Shown: positions 22,510-33,699, numbered from the stretch's first letter. The stretch is 60,554 nt of DNA from Gnetum montanum (GCA_015680685.1 MNCI01007591.1:1-60554), one strand, 5' to 3'. The notes: a model not told the origin generated them from the sequence alone. Made by a program: numbers and translations.

Positions 22510-23650
22510 TTATCTTCACTCCATGATAATACTTGCAAGGAATTCCTGCTCCAGCTTGAACACAAATCTCCACAACTGCAGGTGCTTTACCATAGAATCC
22601 TTTCCCTTCATCTCTAAGAGATGTTGGATCTTATCCATGAAGATGTCAGACATACCATGGAGGTAAGATATCATCCAACTCAGCTCATTTCCACATGTGA
22701 TGCCCTCTCCATTTCTCATGTTTATATATACCACACAGCCTAGCCATATGCCCTGAAGGACCAACGTGGACCTCCTGANCGGTGTGTGCATTTATGGCAC
22801 ATATAAAGCGTTATATTTGAGAAACAATGCAAGCTGAAAAGATTACTAATGATTAGAAAAGACGCATCAGTGCTCAAAAATCCTCCTTTACAGCAAGATA
22901 AGCTATCCGTTGAGTGTTTTAAGTACCAGAAATGCTAAAAATAGAAAAAGCTTTTAAAAGAATTCAAAGTTCGAACAGTGGGCAATGTTGCGGGCATTTG
23001 TCAAAGCTCGGAAAAAATTTTATAACTAATTCACCAGACATGAAAGAAATTCAAATACAAGCAACGTTTTAACCTTGTAGCCCAAAATGTATGTTTAACA
23101 TATTTCCTTTCGAAAGCACAACAAAAGAATCTCCATGGAGATCGAACTAACAAACTTATTTAAACAGCTTTCAAAAATTGGCCGTAATATCGCAGGAAAA
23201 AACTTACAAATTTTAACCTACAAAAATTCTGCATTGTCAAGAGTACAATAGTTGATATAGCTGCCATTGCATAAAACACTTGACAGATGCCCCGCAAAAA
23301 GCTTTTACGTTTCTACAACACAAATAAAAATGGCGAAATGTGCCGTAAGATGTTTTTAATAAACATTGGAAAACATCATTTTGAACTTGAAAAAAAATGA
23401 AATCTTTAAGGAGCGATGAATGTGGACAATGATAATTGTGAAAAAAGAACAAAACAAAACAAATACAAACGCAAAAGCAGGATAGAGAAGACAGCTTGCC
23501 TGCAGGATTTAAGTGGCACGAATCTAAGAAGATGACAACACCATGAACGAGAACTTGTCTGGCCTCGAGTACTTCGTAAGCCACTGGAACCATGGCTGCA
23601 ATGGGGTAATACTTTGCCCTTTTATCAATCGCTCAATTATCATCCGCCGA
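22510..23650 (-). pseudogene. APO-family (organelle splicing factor) pseudogene
   Basis: Two minus-strand blocks match APO proteins (ACCUMULATION OF PHOTOSYSTEM ONE family, RNA-binding plastid or mitochondrial group II intron splicing factors). Block 1 (about 23500-23630) reads MVPVAYEVLEARQVLVHGV, the conserved stretch just before the APO zinc motif. It ends near CCTGCAG/GCAAGC, possibly a GC-type donor. Block 2 (about 22515-22790) reads EVHVGPSGHMARLCG, then AELDDILPPWYV, and after a frame change GKGFYGKAPAVVEICVQAGA, i.e. the EVHVG-GH--R-C motif followed by the PAVVE-C-QAGA motif. Damage includes TGA where Trp is expected, TAA, a frameshift, and loss of the first Cys pair (an N falls there at 22779). 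The second APO repeat was not found. Confidence 0.75.
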
Positions 23651-23729
23651 AGCCCTTTCGATTTTGCTTTTGAAATTTTGTGCGAACGCCGAACCATTTG
23701 CTTCCAGTAATGATACATTTTGATCATTT

Positions 23730-25245
23730 TCAGCTCTCACAATAACAAAAATGCTTAGTTGTAGTGGTCTCCCTCTGCTGGGGCGAAGATAACATGCAAG
23801 CGCTATTTTAATGTACCGGATTGTTAGTTGTGCAGAATTTGCAGCACAGGCGAGTATATGGGGGAAGAGATCCGGCTTGTGAAGATCCTGCTTTTGATCA
23901 ATGTTGAATATTGCGCATGTCAAGCTGTGCTTTGTTTTCGTGGTTTTTATCCACGGCAATTGCACAGTTCCGTCTTGTTCATTCTGTTATGGAGATCTTT
24001 CAAATTGAGCTCCCAAGAATTTACGAAAACAATTCCGCCTCGTAAACAGGGATCCGAAGAAACTAGCTTTTTCAAAGAGGCTTTTTCATCTTACCCTTAT
24101 GCTTGCAAAATTACATGGGACCGGATTTTGTGGTGGTCCTAAATATGTAGGTAGCATGGATTGGACAGGCTATGTGCAGTTTATGTTGAACCTTGCACCA
24201 AATTATGAGGGATCTAGGGTGAGGCACACCCTGTGATGATACCTATAATGTTGTTTGTGTAATTGTTTGCTAGTCCTCATTTTGACTTTAGGGGTTCTCC
24301 TAGAAGCCTATTCTCATTCTATATGAAGCTAATGCATTGCATACTCCTTTCTAAGTTTTTGAAGAAGTTTTTGAAGTGGTTGCGACATTTATTTGGAGGC
24401 ATAGTCCTATGGTCTTCTACCCCTACACCATTGGATCTAAGGGAATTCCTATGGGTATCGAACAACATTACAACTTCATGTAATATAGTTAGATACTTTC
24501 AGTTTTATATCTAAGAACCATTCTAACTTTAACATAATATTGGAGGTATGATGAATTCAACTGAATGTGAACCGATTCTTTTTAATTGTTTGCGACATCT
24601 TTCAAATTCCGAAAAGGATATAACAGAAAGCAGAGATTGGCATGACTATTTCTCAAGAACAGAGTTCACATGTTTTTTAAGTCTTCAATTGGTTGCAGAT
24701 TCCTAATCCCACATGATCATTGCAAAGCACACCAACATACAGTAGGATTGACAAATAAGGTTATGCAGTGTTCCAAACCAAGGTTCAATGCAATGATTTT
24801 GAATGTTAATTCATGCTAGAGCAACTCAAGTTGTGGAGATCATGCATGCCTAGAATAGACTTGCTATATGTTGACTACTTCTCAATCTAGGTGAAGCCTT
24901 GGAATAAGAGTTTGTACTTCCTTTATAGTAAACCATGAAGAATTTGTTATCAATAACTATGTAGAACAAACACGAAGCAATCTTAGCTTGTGAAACAATA
25001 AGAGCAATAAAAATGAGCTAAAGCTTCTCAGAAGCACATGATAAGATGACAACTACAAGTGACTTGAGCAATCATGCAATGGCATTTAAATCTAAAGCTA
25101 TTATTAAGGTGGAGACAAGCAAAGTTTACAGAGTAGAAATCCTAAAAATCTCCAAATTAGTTCTGGTGTTTGAATAGCAACACAAATAAAGAAAATTTTA
25201 TCTTTAATTGTAACACTAATGGATAATATTTCAATTAATAGTGAG
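23730..25245. other. Spacer without supported genes
   Basis: ORFs at 23828-24142 and 24263-24514 have no recognisable domain and no good splice context. I see no repeats with clear boundaries. Confidence 0.4.
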
Positions 25246-26079
25246 TGATGAATTGTGTTTTACATAAGCTCTGATAATGGAGTGGCCGCGATATCGGGTA
25301 CATGATATCACAGCCCAAGATGCGATGTCGAGCATGCGATATCACGAGGTACTCCCAGGCCTATAAATATAGCCCTTAGGCACATGATTCAAAGTAGTTT
25401 TTGAAGTCAAGTAGCAAAATTCTTGCTATTTGTTCATTCGAGAGTTAAAATATTTTCCAAGTGCCCACAACATGAGGTCTACGTGTAATCGAATCTTTAT
25501 TCAAGCATTGATGTACCTGAACACACCATTGTGTTGGCAATAAAGATGAGCTCTTTGATTCATCCTTGCAGCACTTGAGACTTTCCTTCTTTATGCATTT
25601 ACATATTTTGATTTCATGCAGTTCACATTTAATGTTATTCATTCAATAATTAATTAAGATACAAAAGCATGACCCCTTTGAACATATGTGTGACACTTGG
25701 TAGCTCAGAAATTGTTAGCATTTGACAACCCAGCAATGTTTACATGAAGTTCAGGATGTGTCCGAGAAGCGGGGATGATTACTTGTGTTAGGTTAAATTA
25801 GACAATAGTTCACTTAGCATTTAATTACTCTCACTTTCATTATTGTTTTTAGGTGATCAAATTGATAAAACATAAAATGATAAAAATCGTATGCCTCAGT
25901 CACACTTAACCATACACTTGCATTTCACAAGTGAGGCTAAGAAAACAATGAACAGACAACACAAACTGACCGTTTAGCTCTAGCGTACTTGGTAATTAAA
26001 GTCTGCAGAATTTGACCAAATTGCATGTGAACACCTGTGATTCGTATGGTTGGACGTAGGGGTACCTCACCACTCATCA
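25246..26079 (+). repeat. Solo LTR of the TGATGA...TCATCA family
   Basis: 834 bp from TGATGAATTGTG to ...GGGGTACCTCACCACTCATCA. It has GATATC palindromes in U3 (three between about 25290 and 25353), a TATAAATA box at 25362-25369, the AAATATTTTCCAAGTGCC block near 25449, and an AATAAAGATG signal region near 25540. No PBS, coding region or second LTR adjoins it. The flanks GTGAG (25241-25245) and GTGAT (26080-26084) match at 4 of 5 bases, as expected for a target duplication around an LTR left by recombination. It resembles copy 4's LTR type more than element 2's. Confidence 0.85.
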
Positions 26080-26427
26080 GTGATGGAAACTCAAAAATGA
26101 TAAAACGAAAAAACTAGTAACGAAGAGAAAAATCAAAGAAATGAGAAGGACAACAATGTAAATTACACATTATCATCAAAACAAAGTTGTGAATCTCTAT
26201 AGTGATTTAATGATTTAAAGATAATGTCATTGACACTTTATATCACATTAATTAACTCATCATTCATAAAGTGTGATGTGCTCTTCATATAACAACATTG
26301 GTAGTTTTATTTGTCCAAGGACTTTACTAGTTATCATGGATAGGATGTTGATGAAGATATTGGATGGCATGCTACTTTTTTAGTGGCAAAACAATGCTTT
26401 CAAGCAATTTACTGTTGTATTTCCAGG
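26080..26427. other. Short spacer between solo LTR and element 2
   Basis: No gene. It contains a small inverted pair (CACTTTATATCACATT near 26235 and CATAAAGTGTGATGTG near 26265). Confidence 0.5.
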
Positions 26428-26451
26428 TGATGAAGTGTCAAAAGTCCATGC

Positions 26452-26520
26452 GTCGACTGGGCCGCGTATACGCGGCCGTGTCGATGCAGGCCCATCGACG
26501 TAGGCACCCTACGTCGACGT
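26452..26520. promoter_or_regulatory. Palindrome cluster in U3 of element 2
   Basis: Within 69 bp: GTCGAC (26452-26457), the perfect 18-bp palindrome GGCCGCGTATACGCGGCC (26460-26477), and ACGTCGACGT (26511-26520), all just upstream of the TATA box. The CpG density is far above the rest of the LTR. These look like binding sites for a dimeric factor; the factor is unknown (inference). Confidence 0.65.
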
Positions 26521-26551
26521 GGCCCCGTTTACGCAACCACCCTTCCCAGCC

Positions 26552-26559
26552 TATAAATA
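26552..26559 (+). promoter_or_regulatory. TATA box of 5' LTR
   Basis: TATAAATA inside CCTATAAATATGAGG, the only strong TATA box in U3, conserved at 38916-38923, in the solo LTR and in copy 4's LTRs. Confidence 0.85.
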
Positions 26560-27352
26560 TGAGGGCCTTTCGCCTCATTTAGGCATCTTTTGAGTAGTTG
26601 TAGCGAAGCTCTTGCAGTTTGCTCCCGCAAGAGATAGAATATTTTCCAAGTGCCTGCAACAGGTGTATGAAAAGCGATCGAATCTTTATTCGAGCGTTGA
26701 TGTATCTGAGCCCATTAGCGTGACGACAATAAAGAAGAACTATTCATGCAATCCTTGCAGTATTTGGACTTAGTTGTTTCATGCATTTAATAGTTTAAAA
26801 TGGTTATGCTTTAGTAATTATTTGTTTATGCTTTATTAGTTACTGGTTGATTACTTATGTTTTCGTTATTATAATTTCAATCGTTATTGTTCATTCGTAG
26901 TTCGTTAAAGACATAAGTACGACCATCTCGAACGTAATCCAAACACTTGGTAAGCCCATTGATGCTTAACATCTGGTAACCCAGTAGTGTTAGGAAATGC
27001 TCAGAACATGCTTGGAAGATGGGACCGGATACTTATGCTAGGAGTAGTTAGAATACAAACTAGGATAATTAGAGATTAGATAACAGTTTATTCATTACCT
27101 TCCATACTTCAATTAATTGCTGAAAAATATAATTAAAAATATATAAAAATCATTAGCCTTAGTCTCACTTAACCATCGTAAATAGAACTTCACAAGTGAG
27201 ATTAGGATGACAACGACCGTTCTAACACAAGGTTTCACTGGTTAGAAGTCTGGTGTATGTTAAGTGCTTACAGTCTGTGGATTTCGATCGAGTCACTCGT
27301 GAACGCTCATGATTCATATGGTTGGGTGTAGGGGTACCTAGCTACTCATCAT

Positions 27353-27370
27353 TGGAGTCGTTGCCAGGGA
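27353..27370 (+). promoter_or_regulatory. Primer binding site, tRNA-Asp-like
   Basis: TGGAGTCGTTGCCAGGGA begins two bases after the LTR. From established knowledge, plant tRNA-Asp (GTC) 3' ends pair with TGGCGCCGTTGCCGGGGA. This site matches at 15 of 18 positions, and tRNA-Asp priming is usual in Athila/Tat elements. Confidence 0.85.
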
Positions 27371-27519
27371 CTGTTAGTCTTACATACGTCATCTGACTTT
27401 AGTGAAATTATCATTTACATCGTTGGATCGGACCCAGGATAGAAATATTTTTGCACGTTAGGCGAATTTAAGTTAAGTAATTAAGGTACACCAATTATAG
27501 GGACCATCTAACGTCCAAC

Positions 27520-30020
27520 ATGTCTTCTCATAGGAGAGATGCATTTGAACCACCAGTGCCACAAGAATGTCGGGTGGTGTACAAACATCCCGATGAATAT
27601 GTCCCTGATTTTACATTCATCCTACATCAGGATGAGCATCTTCGATGGTGGGACATGGAGGGTAGCATCATGCTACCGCCCGACCGAGCAGCTCCTGCGA
27701 TGCTATACCACAATCTGGGCAGATTGGGCATCCAAGACCGAGTGGTGGAGTATGTCATGGAGGACCATGACTACCAGGACTATCGTCCCACAGAAGCTCA
27801 ATGGACAAGAGATTAGCAGCAGGCCAACCGATATGAACAATAGAAGGGGAAACATTTCAGTAACCCCTTATTCTCGCAAGGGTCGCAAGACGATGGAGAT
27901 CCTGTATTTCATGATACTCATTCGACTAAACTTCACCTAGGGCCGCAAATCCTCCATTCAGTCATCCAGAACAAACCTCCAAGTAACCATGATCCTCAAG
28001 GGAATGGTGGGTCACGAAGCAAAGCTGGAGGAGATGACCGTGACCATCACTAGGCTAGACGGGGAGATCGATGCCAAAGCAGTGGTGATACCTCTCCTTC
28101 TTCTCTGTCCTCCCCCTCTCCTTCACCTTCATCTAGCTCAGGCTCTGAGCGCAACAGGGGAAGGTTGGAGAGAAAGGACAGTGGTAGGCAGGTTCGAGCG
28201 GGGAAACGTGAGGAAGCACGCAACCAATAGCGTGGCCCTCACTAGCATGAAAGAAGGGGTAGCAGAAATAGTCACATATGTCATAGTCCCCAATAGGATT
28301 ATGATTCAGATGAGCCGTTGTTAGCTACTCAGAGCATGCTCCAAATTGCAGAGGCAGTTCACATTCCAAGTAGGCACATGAAGGATAGTCGAATCAAGCG
28401 TGTCGACATGAACAACATCCCCAAATTTGAAGGGGGATACAACTATGATCTGTAGACCCACTTGCAAGCATTCCATGATGCCTGCACCCTGCAAAATATT
28501 GATAACGATTGGCAACGGTTGAAGCTGTTTCCCCGAACACTCATCAAAGAAGCCAAAAGTTGGTACTGGTCCTTAGAGCTGGAATCAATTAGAAGATGGA
28601 GTACGATGCTTGAAATTTTTAATGACAAATATCAAAGGTACTCTAAAGTGGAAAATCTGAGATGGCAGATCCAAGGTTGGAAACAAGGGAATCATGAACC
28701 CTTGGATGCCACCATGAGTAGGTATTACTCACTGTTGCATCAGTGCCCTAGTCATGGTTATTCTCAGCGGGCACAGCTTTGCCACATTATTGATGGGCTC
28801 CGTTTTGAAATGAGAAAGACCCTTGGTGTGTACGCCAAGGGGCGACTATCAGAGTTAAGGGTCCATTAGTTGTAGCGCCTCATTGATCAGGTGGCCAAAG
28901 AGGAATGAGAACTCAGGAAAAAGGAGAGTGCTGAAGAATTCAACTGGGACCCTTCCCTTAGAAAAAGGGAGGTCCAATTTTGTGATGAGGACGAAGAGTC
29001 ACCACTGGAAGCAGCAGTGAACTGGAAGACTTTGCCGTTACAAAATTTTGCATTCGAAATATCAACAAAGGTGGATAAAATGTAGGACTCTTTGGATGAG
29101 AAATTCCAAAGTGTATTGAAAATTTCAGAAGAGTCCAAAGAGCAAGGTAGTGACCGTGATCGGCATAGAAAGAAGGGAGCTGAACATACCCAACATAAGG
29201 GTAAGGGGAAAGTTGCAGTAGCAGAACAGGTTGCAGACTCTGACACCAAGGAGGATGATGGATGTGACATATGCCAATATGAACATCCTAAGGGATGTTG
29301 CCCTATGGCGTTCCACCTTTAAGAGTTTGGGGTCTATGCCTTGAACCCTCGTTTGGCGCAGAGGCAGACACCTCGAAGGTTGCCTTATCCACAAGGCAAC
29401 CCCAAGCAATTCCACCAGCAGCAACAAGGATACTATCCAAGTGGAACGCCTCTGTAACCATATGAATATTTCCAACAATGGCAACAACCACAAGCGTGGG
29501 GGATGCCACCTCCAAGGCAGCAGTACTCTTACAAGTAGCTAGATCCTTATGGGTACTACGTTCAACAACTTGTCTCTCCAAGAGAGTCTTCCAGTCATGC
29601 GACCTTTCCTAGTTACTACCACCCCTCTGAATATTTTAGACATCCATCTCCATCACCCAGGGGTACAAATCCACATCACTTCTACCTTCCATCACCTTCT
29701 TCTGCCACTCCTCTACATCATCCCTCTTAGTTGCCACATGCTCCATCCATGCAGGGAGAAATACCGCCACAGCCACAACAACGAAATGCTACGAGGGCTG
29801 TTAATTTACAACTGGCACCTCAGTCGAGTGGACTGGAATCCAAGCCACGCAAACATCCTTTCTTCTAGCCCAATAATCCAAACACACCCTCACCTACGCC
29901 TATGGCTAGTGCCTCTGAACCTATCAATGCCTCTACCATCATACCGCCTGAGCAGTCCTTCGCTCTGCCGCACTCCAACGTCCAGACGGTCATGCTCACC
30001 CATGCTGTGATCGACTAGAT
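27520..30020 (+). pseudogene. gag: gag of element 2
   Basis: ATG at 27520 opens the only long frame after the leader. The first 98 codons are uninterrupted, followed by a Ser/Arg/Gly-rich stretch. The capsid-like region is at 28462-28866 (LQAFHDACTLQNIDNDWQRL, then WYWSLELESIRRW, LDATMSRYYSLLHQCPSHGY and HIIDGLRFEMRKTL), the standard Retrotrans_gag layout. A zinc knuckle at 29263-29301 reads CDICQYEHPKGCC, spacing C-x2-C-x3-H-x4-C, one residue shorter than the usual x4. A Pro/Gln/Tyr-rich tail follows. About 16 in-frame stops, nearly all TAG. It is in the same frame as pol, so a fused gag-pol is likely. Confidence 0.9.
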
Positions 30021-30036
30021 CAAAGCAGGTTCTCTT

Positions 30037-30390
30037 CCCTGGAAATTGACAGATCCAGGAAGCCCCCTCATATATCTTCAGGTGGTTGGGAACAAGCCAT
30101 GCAAAGCTCTTTTGGACTTAGGGTCAGGGGTTAATTTAATCTCTCATGACATGTACAAGAACTAGAACCTGCCCCCGCTAAAGAAGAGAAACATCTGGCT
30201 CAAGTTGGCAGATCAATCCATCATTGTTCCTTTGGGTTTGGTGGAGGACATTATGACCACCATTTGTGGGTGGTCCTACCCTGCTAACTTCCTGGTCATC
30301 CATGTTGAAAACTGTAAGGGGAACTTCCCAATCATCATGGGAAGAACCTGGCTAAGCACGGTGGATGCACAACTAGGACTCTGAGATCTG
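30037..30390 (+). pseudogene. Aspartic protease of element 2
   Basis: The frame reads LQVVGNKPCKALLDLGSGVN, with the catalytic Asp at 30115 in a D-L-G motif, the form typical of Athila/Tat elements, and ends with FPIIMGRTWLSTVDA, the hydrophobic-G-R flap-side motif. One TAG interrupts it after MYKN, and a TGA follows LGL near 30382. It would have cleaved the gag-pol polyprotein. Confidence 0.88.
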
Positions 30391-30799
30391 TCCTTGGAAA
30401 TTTCAAAGGAAAATCCTTTCGGGAAGATTGAGAAGAAAAGAGTTCCATGCATCGCGTACAGTGACTCGGGGTGCAACTGTGTGCAACAACTATGGTCCGC
30501 TAAGCGAACATCCATTCAAGCATGCAGTTAGTGTACCGAAGAATCACCAATTCAACAATGCCTGTACGCAACAGCCACTAACCAAGAAGGCACCCAGTGG
30601 CTGACAGTTGATCCTGCTAGCAGCACAATATGCATGGAACCGTCTGAGGGGCTAGTGCAAGCCTACATTGACAGCACAGATGTGATGGAGGAGCTTCAAT
30701 AATAGACCTCCATCATTGATGACTTTGATGACTGGGGAAAGCTAGAGATCCCAGAGAGCTTCAAGCAAGAGCCCCTTGAGCTGAAATCCCTACCGACTC

Positions 30800-31938
30800 A
30801 CTTAGAGAATGCATTCTTGCAAAATGGCAAGCCGGTAATTATCAATGCTTCCTTTGCTCCTAAACAGAAACAGAAGTTGCTAGTGATGGTAAACAAATGG
30901 GTTGTTGCATTCGCGTGGTCCTATCCTGAGTTGACTGGTGTTGATCCCAGGATCTGCCAGCACCAGATCTACCTTGACCTTTCCATGAAGCCACGGTGAT
31001 AGCCACAAAGATGGTTGAATCCCAAGTTGAAGCAAGTAGTAAAGGATGAAATCGAACAACTACTTAAGGCAGGATTCATTTATTTTGTCATTGATAGAGA
31101 ATGGATTAGTCCACTTGTTATCGTACCCAAGAAAGGTGGCAAGTGGAGGGTCTGTATCAATTTTTGATTGCTCAACATGGCAACTTTCAAGCACCACTTT
31201 CTACTCCCATTTGTGGACCAAGTGTTGGACACAATCGTAGGACACCAATATTACAGCTTTTTGGATGGTTATAGTGGTTATAACTAGATCCAAATCGCAC
31301 TAGAGGACCAAGCCAAAATTACTTTCATGAGTCCATGGGGGACTTTTTCATATAAGAAGATGTCCTTTGGCCTGTGCAACGTGCCTGTGACATTCCAACG
31401 TCTCGTCCTGAGCATCTTCCAGCAACAAATTGGCAATGGTGTAGAAGTCTTCATGGATGACTTCTCCACCTATAGTGCCACGTTCGAGCAAGCCTTGGAC
31501 CACCTAGAGAAAGTTTTAAAGAGGTGTGTAGACACCAATCTGCGACCCAACTGGCAAAAGAGCCATTTGATGGTCCAAGAGGGCATAGTGTTGGGGCATC
31601 TTATTTCATCAACAGGGATCAACGTAGACCCTGAAAAGATCAGGGTCATCCAAAGAATTACCTGCCAACCAAGTACTATCAAAGATGTGCGGTCATTCCT
31701 TGGACACACTGATTACTACTGGCACTTCATTGAACACTTCTCGAAGATTGCCTGGCCGTTGGTAGAGCTTACAAAGAAGGACACTCTATTTGTCTGGACC
31801 AAGGAATGCAAGTCCGCATTCCAAGAGCTGAAGCAGAAACTCGTAGAAGCTCTGATTCTATGGGTACCTGATTGGTTCATACCCTTTCATATTATGGCAG
31901 ATGCCTCCAACTACGCTTTGGGAGCTGTGCTTACATAG
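30800..31938 (+). pseudogene. Reverse transcriptase of element 2
   Basis: Order of motifs: NKWVVAFAWSYPELTGVDP (pre-RT), LLKAGFI...SPLVIVPKKGGKWRVCINF, then LDGYSGYN, TFMSPWGTFSYKKMSFGLCN, the catalytic FMDDFSTYS (FMDD at 31450-31461), VLGHLIS, and RSFLGHTDYYWHFI (connection). FMDD in place of YVDD is frequent in Athila-type RTs. The active-site Asp pair is intact. Stops: TGA-TAG after MKPR, TGA in INF*LLN (Arg expected), TAG in GYN*IQ (Gln expected). From 31327 to 31938 it is open for 203 codons. Confidence 0.93.
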
Positions 31939-32260
31939 TGTGATGATCAGAAACGTCCATATTATATCCACTATGCAAGTCGTAGCATTGTGGGTGCACA
32001 ACTGAACTATACCACCACCGAGAAAGAATTGACGGTGGTGGTGTTCGCATTGGATAAATTCTGGTACTATGTGCTCGGATACGAGGTGTTTGTGCACACA
32101 AACCACAGTGTTATCTGGTTCCTGATGAACAAACCAACAGTGAGCCCCCGCATAATCTAGTGGTTGGTGATTCTTTAGGAGTTTGATCTAACCATGATAG
32201 ACAGAAAGGGGTTCGAGAATGTGGTCGTTGACCACTTGTCTTAGTTACGATGGGATAACG
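31893..32260 (+). pseudogene. RNase H domain of element 2
   Basis: Reads MADASNYALGAVLT (catalytic Asp), then YYIHYASRSI, NYTTTEKELTVVVFALDKF (catalytic Glu), VLGYEVFVHTNHSVIWFL (Asp of the usual TDH replaced by Asn) and NVVVDHLS. Four TAGs all sit where Gln is expected. It removes RNA from the hybrid during reverse transcription. Confidence 0.88.
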
Positions 32261-32419
32261 CAGAAGAGGAGGAGCCCTTATCCGATCAATTTCTAGATGA
32301 ACTCCTCTTCACAGGTGCCGTTGATCCTTAAGCACCCAAGGAGTCTCCTTGGTTCAACCGCATCTTCACCTACCTTACAACATAGGAGCTGCCAAAGGAA
32401 TGGAACCATCGGCAGAAAT

Positions 32420-33699
32420 AGCAGTTTCTCCATAAAGCCAAGCATTTCATGGAAATCAACGGCCACCTCTACAAGGTGTGCGCAGATGGCTTGGTTCGAT
32501 GGTGTGTCCTTGATGCTGATACACTGCGCATCCTCCAAGATGCTCATGAGGGTCCTTGTGGGGGCCACTATGCTGGACGCAGAATGACCATTAAAATCCT
32601 ATTTGTAGAGTATTATTGGCCTACACTTTTCAAGGATGCACAATGGTTCGCCCGCTCCTGCGAATGATGCCAAAGAGATGGTGGGATGATGGCCTAGTTG
32701 GAGGGACCTCAACAGTGGATTCAGCCACTGGAGCCCTTCGACATCTAGGGGATCGACTTCATGGGACCCATCACCCCCTTGTTGAACGGGAAGGTGTACA
32801 TCATCGTGGTGGTGGACTACTGTACAAAGTGGACAAAAGTGGTGGCCTTCATCGACTGTTCTTCCAACACCGTCGTGCGATTTGTCCAGCAACAAATCGT
32901 TACCAGGTTTGGAGTGCCTCGTGCACTCATTTCTGACAATGGGACGCACTTCACGGGGGTTACTTTTCGAAAACTCATGCAATGCTTAGGGGTAACACAC
33001 AAATTTACAACACCTTATTACCCCCAAGCCAATGGGTAGACCAAAGTCACAAATAGGGAAATTATGAAGATCCTTACACGAACAATTAGCAAATATAGGA
33101 GGGATTGGAGCACCAAGCTCAACGATGCCCTATGGGCCTATCGCTCCATGTGGAAACTTCTTGTAGGGTACTCTCCCTATGAGTTAGTGTACGGTAAGTT
33201 GCCAACACTTCCAATCCAAGCAGAACTCCAGACACTATCCACCTCCTATGACCTTGACCTTGACCTACCACTAGCACAACGAGAATGCTTAATCAACTTA
33301 AGTGTGCTAGATGAGAATCGATTAGTAGCCCTATTTTCCAATGAAACCCACAAGGCCTATAACAAGAAAATACATGATCTTAGGATCCAAAAGCTCACAT
33401 TTCGATGTGGAGACAAGGTATTGTGTTGGAACCCCTCACATATATCCCAACCGACAAAGTTTCAGATGCTATGGGAGGGACCTTATATTGTCTCTGAAAC
33501 CTTCCCATCTGGGGCCTTACTCATCCACAAACCTAGGGATCCCACCAGAACACAGTTGGTCAACCGCCAACAACTCAAACCTTTCCATGAGCTTCACACA
33601 ATCAGTGCCACAGCCTCATCATCAGCCGATCATCCACGCTCCATCTTTCGCATCTCCTCCTTTCCACCCAGTCGTGGGGGAGACCCTCATCCCTACTGA
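32420..33699 (+). pseudogene. Integrase of element 2, catalytic Glu lost
   Basis: N-terminal HHCC: H and H in HEGPCGGHYAGRRM, then C-E-stop-C near 32662. Core: GIDFMGPI (first Asp, 32755), ISDNGTHFTG (second Asp, 32935), PYYPQANG then TAG, T-K-VTNRE. The residue 36 after the second Asp (33043-33045) is AAA (Lys) where Ty3-gypsy integrases have catalytic Glu, a single G to A change. The neighbouring Glu of NRE is one helical turn away and does not replace it. The C-terminal region runs to the stop at 33697. No chromodomain is seen, as expected for a non-chromovirus. Confidence 0.9.

Larger units (their letters stand above)
26428..27351 (+). repeat. 5' LTR of element 2
   Basis: Begins TGATGAAGTGTC and ends GCTACTCATCA, directly followed by the PBS. 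U3 holds a compact GC-rich palindrome cluster (26452-26520), then TATAAATA at 26552-26559. AATAAAGAAG near 26730 is a plausible polyadenylation signal region. The body aligns with 38778-39719. Confidence 0.95.

Noticed and set aside
27520-33699. Stop-codon reassignment (TAG read as Gln)
   Set aside because: TAG also occurs in non-coding decay contexts and in relatives, together with TGA and TAA stops and active-site loss; methylation-driven CAG to TAG mutation explains it more simply.
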